Positions 5,236 to 6,360 of a DNA stretch of 6,360 bases are shown here, one piece after another; position 1 is the stretch's first letter, and each line of letters starts with the position of its first letter. Source of the DNA: Candidatus Pacearchaeota archaeon UBA284 (GTDB lineage: Archaea; Nanobdellota; Nanobdellia; Pacearchaeales; UBA284); NCBI GenBank assembly GCA_002499185.1, contig DAKN01000082.1:3832-10191 (forward strand), written 5' to 3'. The position numbers and the translations under genes are program-made. A model generated the notes under the pieces. The model saw only the letters and a program-made list of their open reading frames with translations, searched no databases and was not told the DNA's origin.

Positions 5236-6360
5236 TTATTTCGTCATTATCTCTAAAGCATCTCTATGTTTTAGTTTATGATCTCGCCCATAAGCCATTT
5301 TTGTTTTTGCATCAATTGCTTTTACAAAATTATTTCCAATATCTTGGTGAATTTTATATGCAAAATCTAATGCTGTAGAATTTTCTGGCAAAAGAAAACA
5401 ATCTGGAAGAATATTTCCATTTTTATCAGCTAATTTGTGCGCCCCGGCTGGAAAAATTGCAATATATTTTAATAAATTAAAAACTGCAGAATTTAATATT
5501 GCTTGAACACCTGTTCCTTCTTGAAATATATCCAAAACATTTCTCTTGATTTTTTCAAGAGCTTCTTTTTGCTTTTCATTTAATTCTTTTTTTATTATGA
5601 AATTTCTTTCTCCAGGAATATAGTCAATTAACTGCGCTTTTGCGGCTTCTCTTAAAGCTAATTCAGAATCAGCAGAGCAAGGCATAATAAGGCATTGGGG
5701 AAGCTCTTCTTTAATACGATTGTAATTTTCTTTTCCTTTTTCTGTATCTACCTTATTTGCTGCAATTATCATTGGCTTGCTTAAAATTCTTAATTCCCGT
5801 GCAAAATTATAAAGTTGTTCTTCTGTCCATTTTGTGGGGTGTTCTGCATTATATCCTAATTTTCTTAAAGTATCTTTTACCATATTTTCATTAACTTTTA
5901 ATCCAGAGAATTGGTCTGCAACTTGTTGGTGTAATTGGCTATGGTCTATTTCTAACTTTCTTGTTAAACTATACCATGCTTTTTTCATTATTCCAAGAAA
6001 CCATAAATCTAATTCTTCTTCTAGAAATTTTATATCTTTAAGCGGATCATAATTTTCAGCAGGTTTTCCTTCAGCATCTGTTGTTCCAGATGAATCAACA
6101 ATATGTATAAAACAATCTGCTTGTCTTAAATCATCTAAAAATTGATTGCCTAAACCTTTTCCATGATGCGCCCCTGGAACTAAACCTGCAACATCAAGTA
6201 ATTCAATTGGAACAAATCTTTGGTGGTTAATGCAAAAGCCCGTTCTTGGATTGCATTGCGTATTGAATTCTTTGTCAATACAATCAACCTTTACATAACC
6301 GATTCCATGATTTGGTTTAATTGTAGCAAAAGGATAATTTGCAATTAATACTTCTGCAAG
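5236..6360 (-). CDS. ychF: Translation-associated GTPase of the Obg/YchF family with C-terminal TGS domain (partial, 5' end outside window)
   Basis: The frame is open from the stop at 5236 to the window edge, giving 374 residues that start LAEVLIANYPFATIKPNHG. Family members are near 395 residues, so only about 20 are missing, including the P-loop (G1). Visible GTPase motifs: switch I around FATIKPN; G3 DVAG (6184-6195) followed by LVPGAHHGKGLGNQFLDD; and G4 NKVD (5746-5757), which predicts GTP preference, unlike bacterial YchF with NxxE. ADCFIHIVDSSGTTD and FLEEELDLWFLGI match the archaeal/eukaryotic branch. The last 75 residues (5239-5463) are a TGS domain beginning IAIFPAGAHKL, typical of ribosome-associated GTPases. 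An internal ATG at 5988 is not the start, since conserved sequence continues upstream of it. In the cysteine cluster after switch I (VDCIDKEFNTQCNPRTGFC) the usual CPC is CID, leaving three cysteines. A role in translation is inferred from the family. Confidence 0.94.
   Translation of the reverse strand, partial: LAEVLIANYPFATIKPNHGIGYVKVDCIDKEFNTQCNPRTGFCINHQRFVPIELLDVAGLVPGAHHGKGLGNQFLDDLRQADCFIHIVDSSGTTDAEGKPAENYDPLKDIKFLEEELDLWFLGIMKKAWYSLTRKLEIDHSQLHQQVADQFSGLKVNENMVKDTLRKLGYNAEHPTKWTEEQLYNFARELRILSKPMIIAANKVDTEKGKENYNRIKEELPQCLIMPCSADSELALREAAKAQLIDYIPGERNFIIKKELNEKQKEALEKIKRNVLDIFQEGTGVQAILNSAVFNLLKYIAIFPAGAHKLADKNGNILPDCFLLPENSTALDFAYKIHQDIGNNFVKAIDAKTKMAYGRDHKLKHRDALEIMTK

Noticed and set aside
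5986..5988. ATG as the start of a short 250-residue GTPase
   Set aside because: The frame continues upstream to the window edge with conserved G3 and switch motifs, so this methionine is internal.
5834..6052. Open frame of 72 codons on the + strand
   Set aside because: Antisense to a strongly conserved part of the GTPase; no family resemblance.

Overview
The window looks like ordinary chromosome from an AT-rich archaeon. The evidence is an archaeal clamp loader (RFC small subunit followed directly by RFC large subunit), an archaeal-type tyrosyl-tRNA synthetase, an archaeal/eukaryotic-type Obg-family GTPase with a TGS domain, and TATA boxes about 25 bp upstream of several start codons. The short gene lengths, the small ligase and the very low GC would fit a DPANN-type lineage (Pacearchaeota/Woesearchaeota-like), but that placement is inference.

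Layout. Positions 1-402 hold the 3' end of rfcS, followed 9-24 bases later by rfcL (427-1590, + strand). A convergent gene on the - strand (1711-1992) encodes a small zinc-ribbon protein with one C-terminal membrane segment. It shares a divergent promoter region (1993-2114) with tyrS (2115-3074, +). The tyrS stop codon lies inside the Shine-Dalgarno sequence of a small ATP-dependent ligase homologue (3086-4054, +), so these two genes form a coupled pair. After a repeat-rich spacer with a local GC-rich island comes a NUDIX hydrolase of the Ap4A-hydrolase type with a lysine-rich N-terminal extension (4237-4839, +). A 396-base gene-free region (4840-5235) follows. It contains a TATA-like element, three consecutive hairpins and a terminator-like hairpin, and may encode a small structured RNA. 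The window ends with most of a YchF/Obg-type GTPase on the - strand (5236-6360), whose P-loop end lies outside the window.

Function. The genes are mainly housekeeping: clamp loading at replication forks, tRNA-Tyr charging, nick joining or a related nucleotidyl transfer, dinucleotide clean-up, and a translation-associated GTPase. Ap4A is a known by-product of aminoacyl-tRNA synthetases, so a NUDIX hydrolase near tyrS makes sense, although the two have separate promoters.

The most unusual signals are two. The ligase homologue keeps the nucleotidyl lysine but differs at three normally critical positions in motifs I, IV and V. The 4950-5105 interval resembles an independent structured transcript with mutually exclusive pairings. 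I found no CRISPR array, tRNA, rRNA, insertion sequence or defence system.
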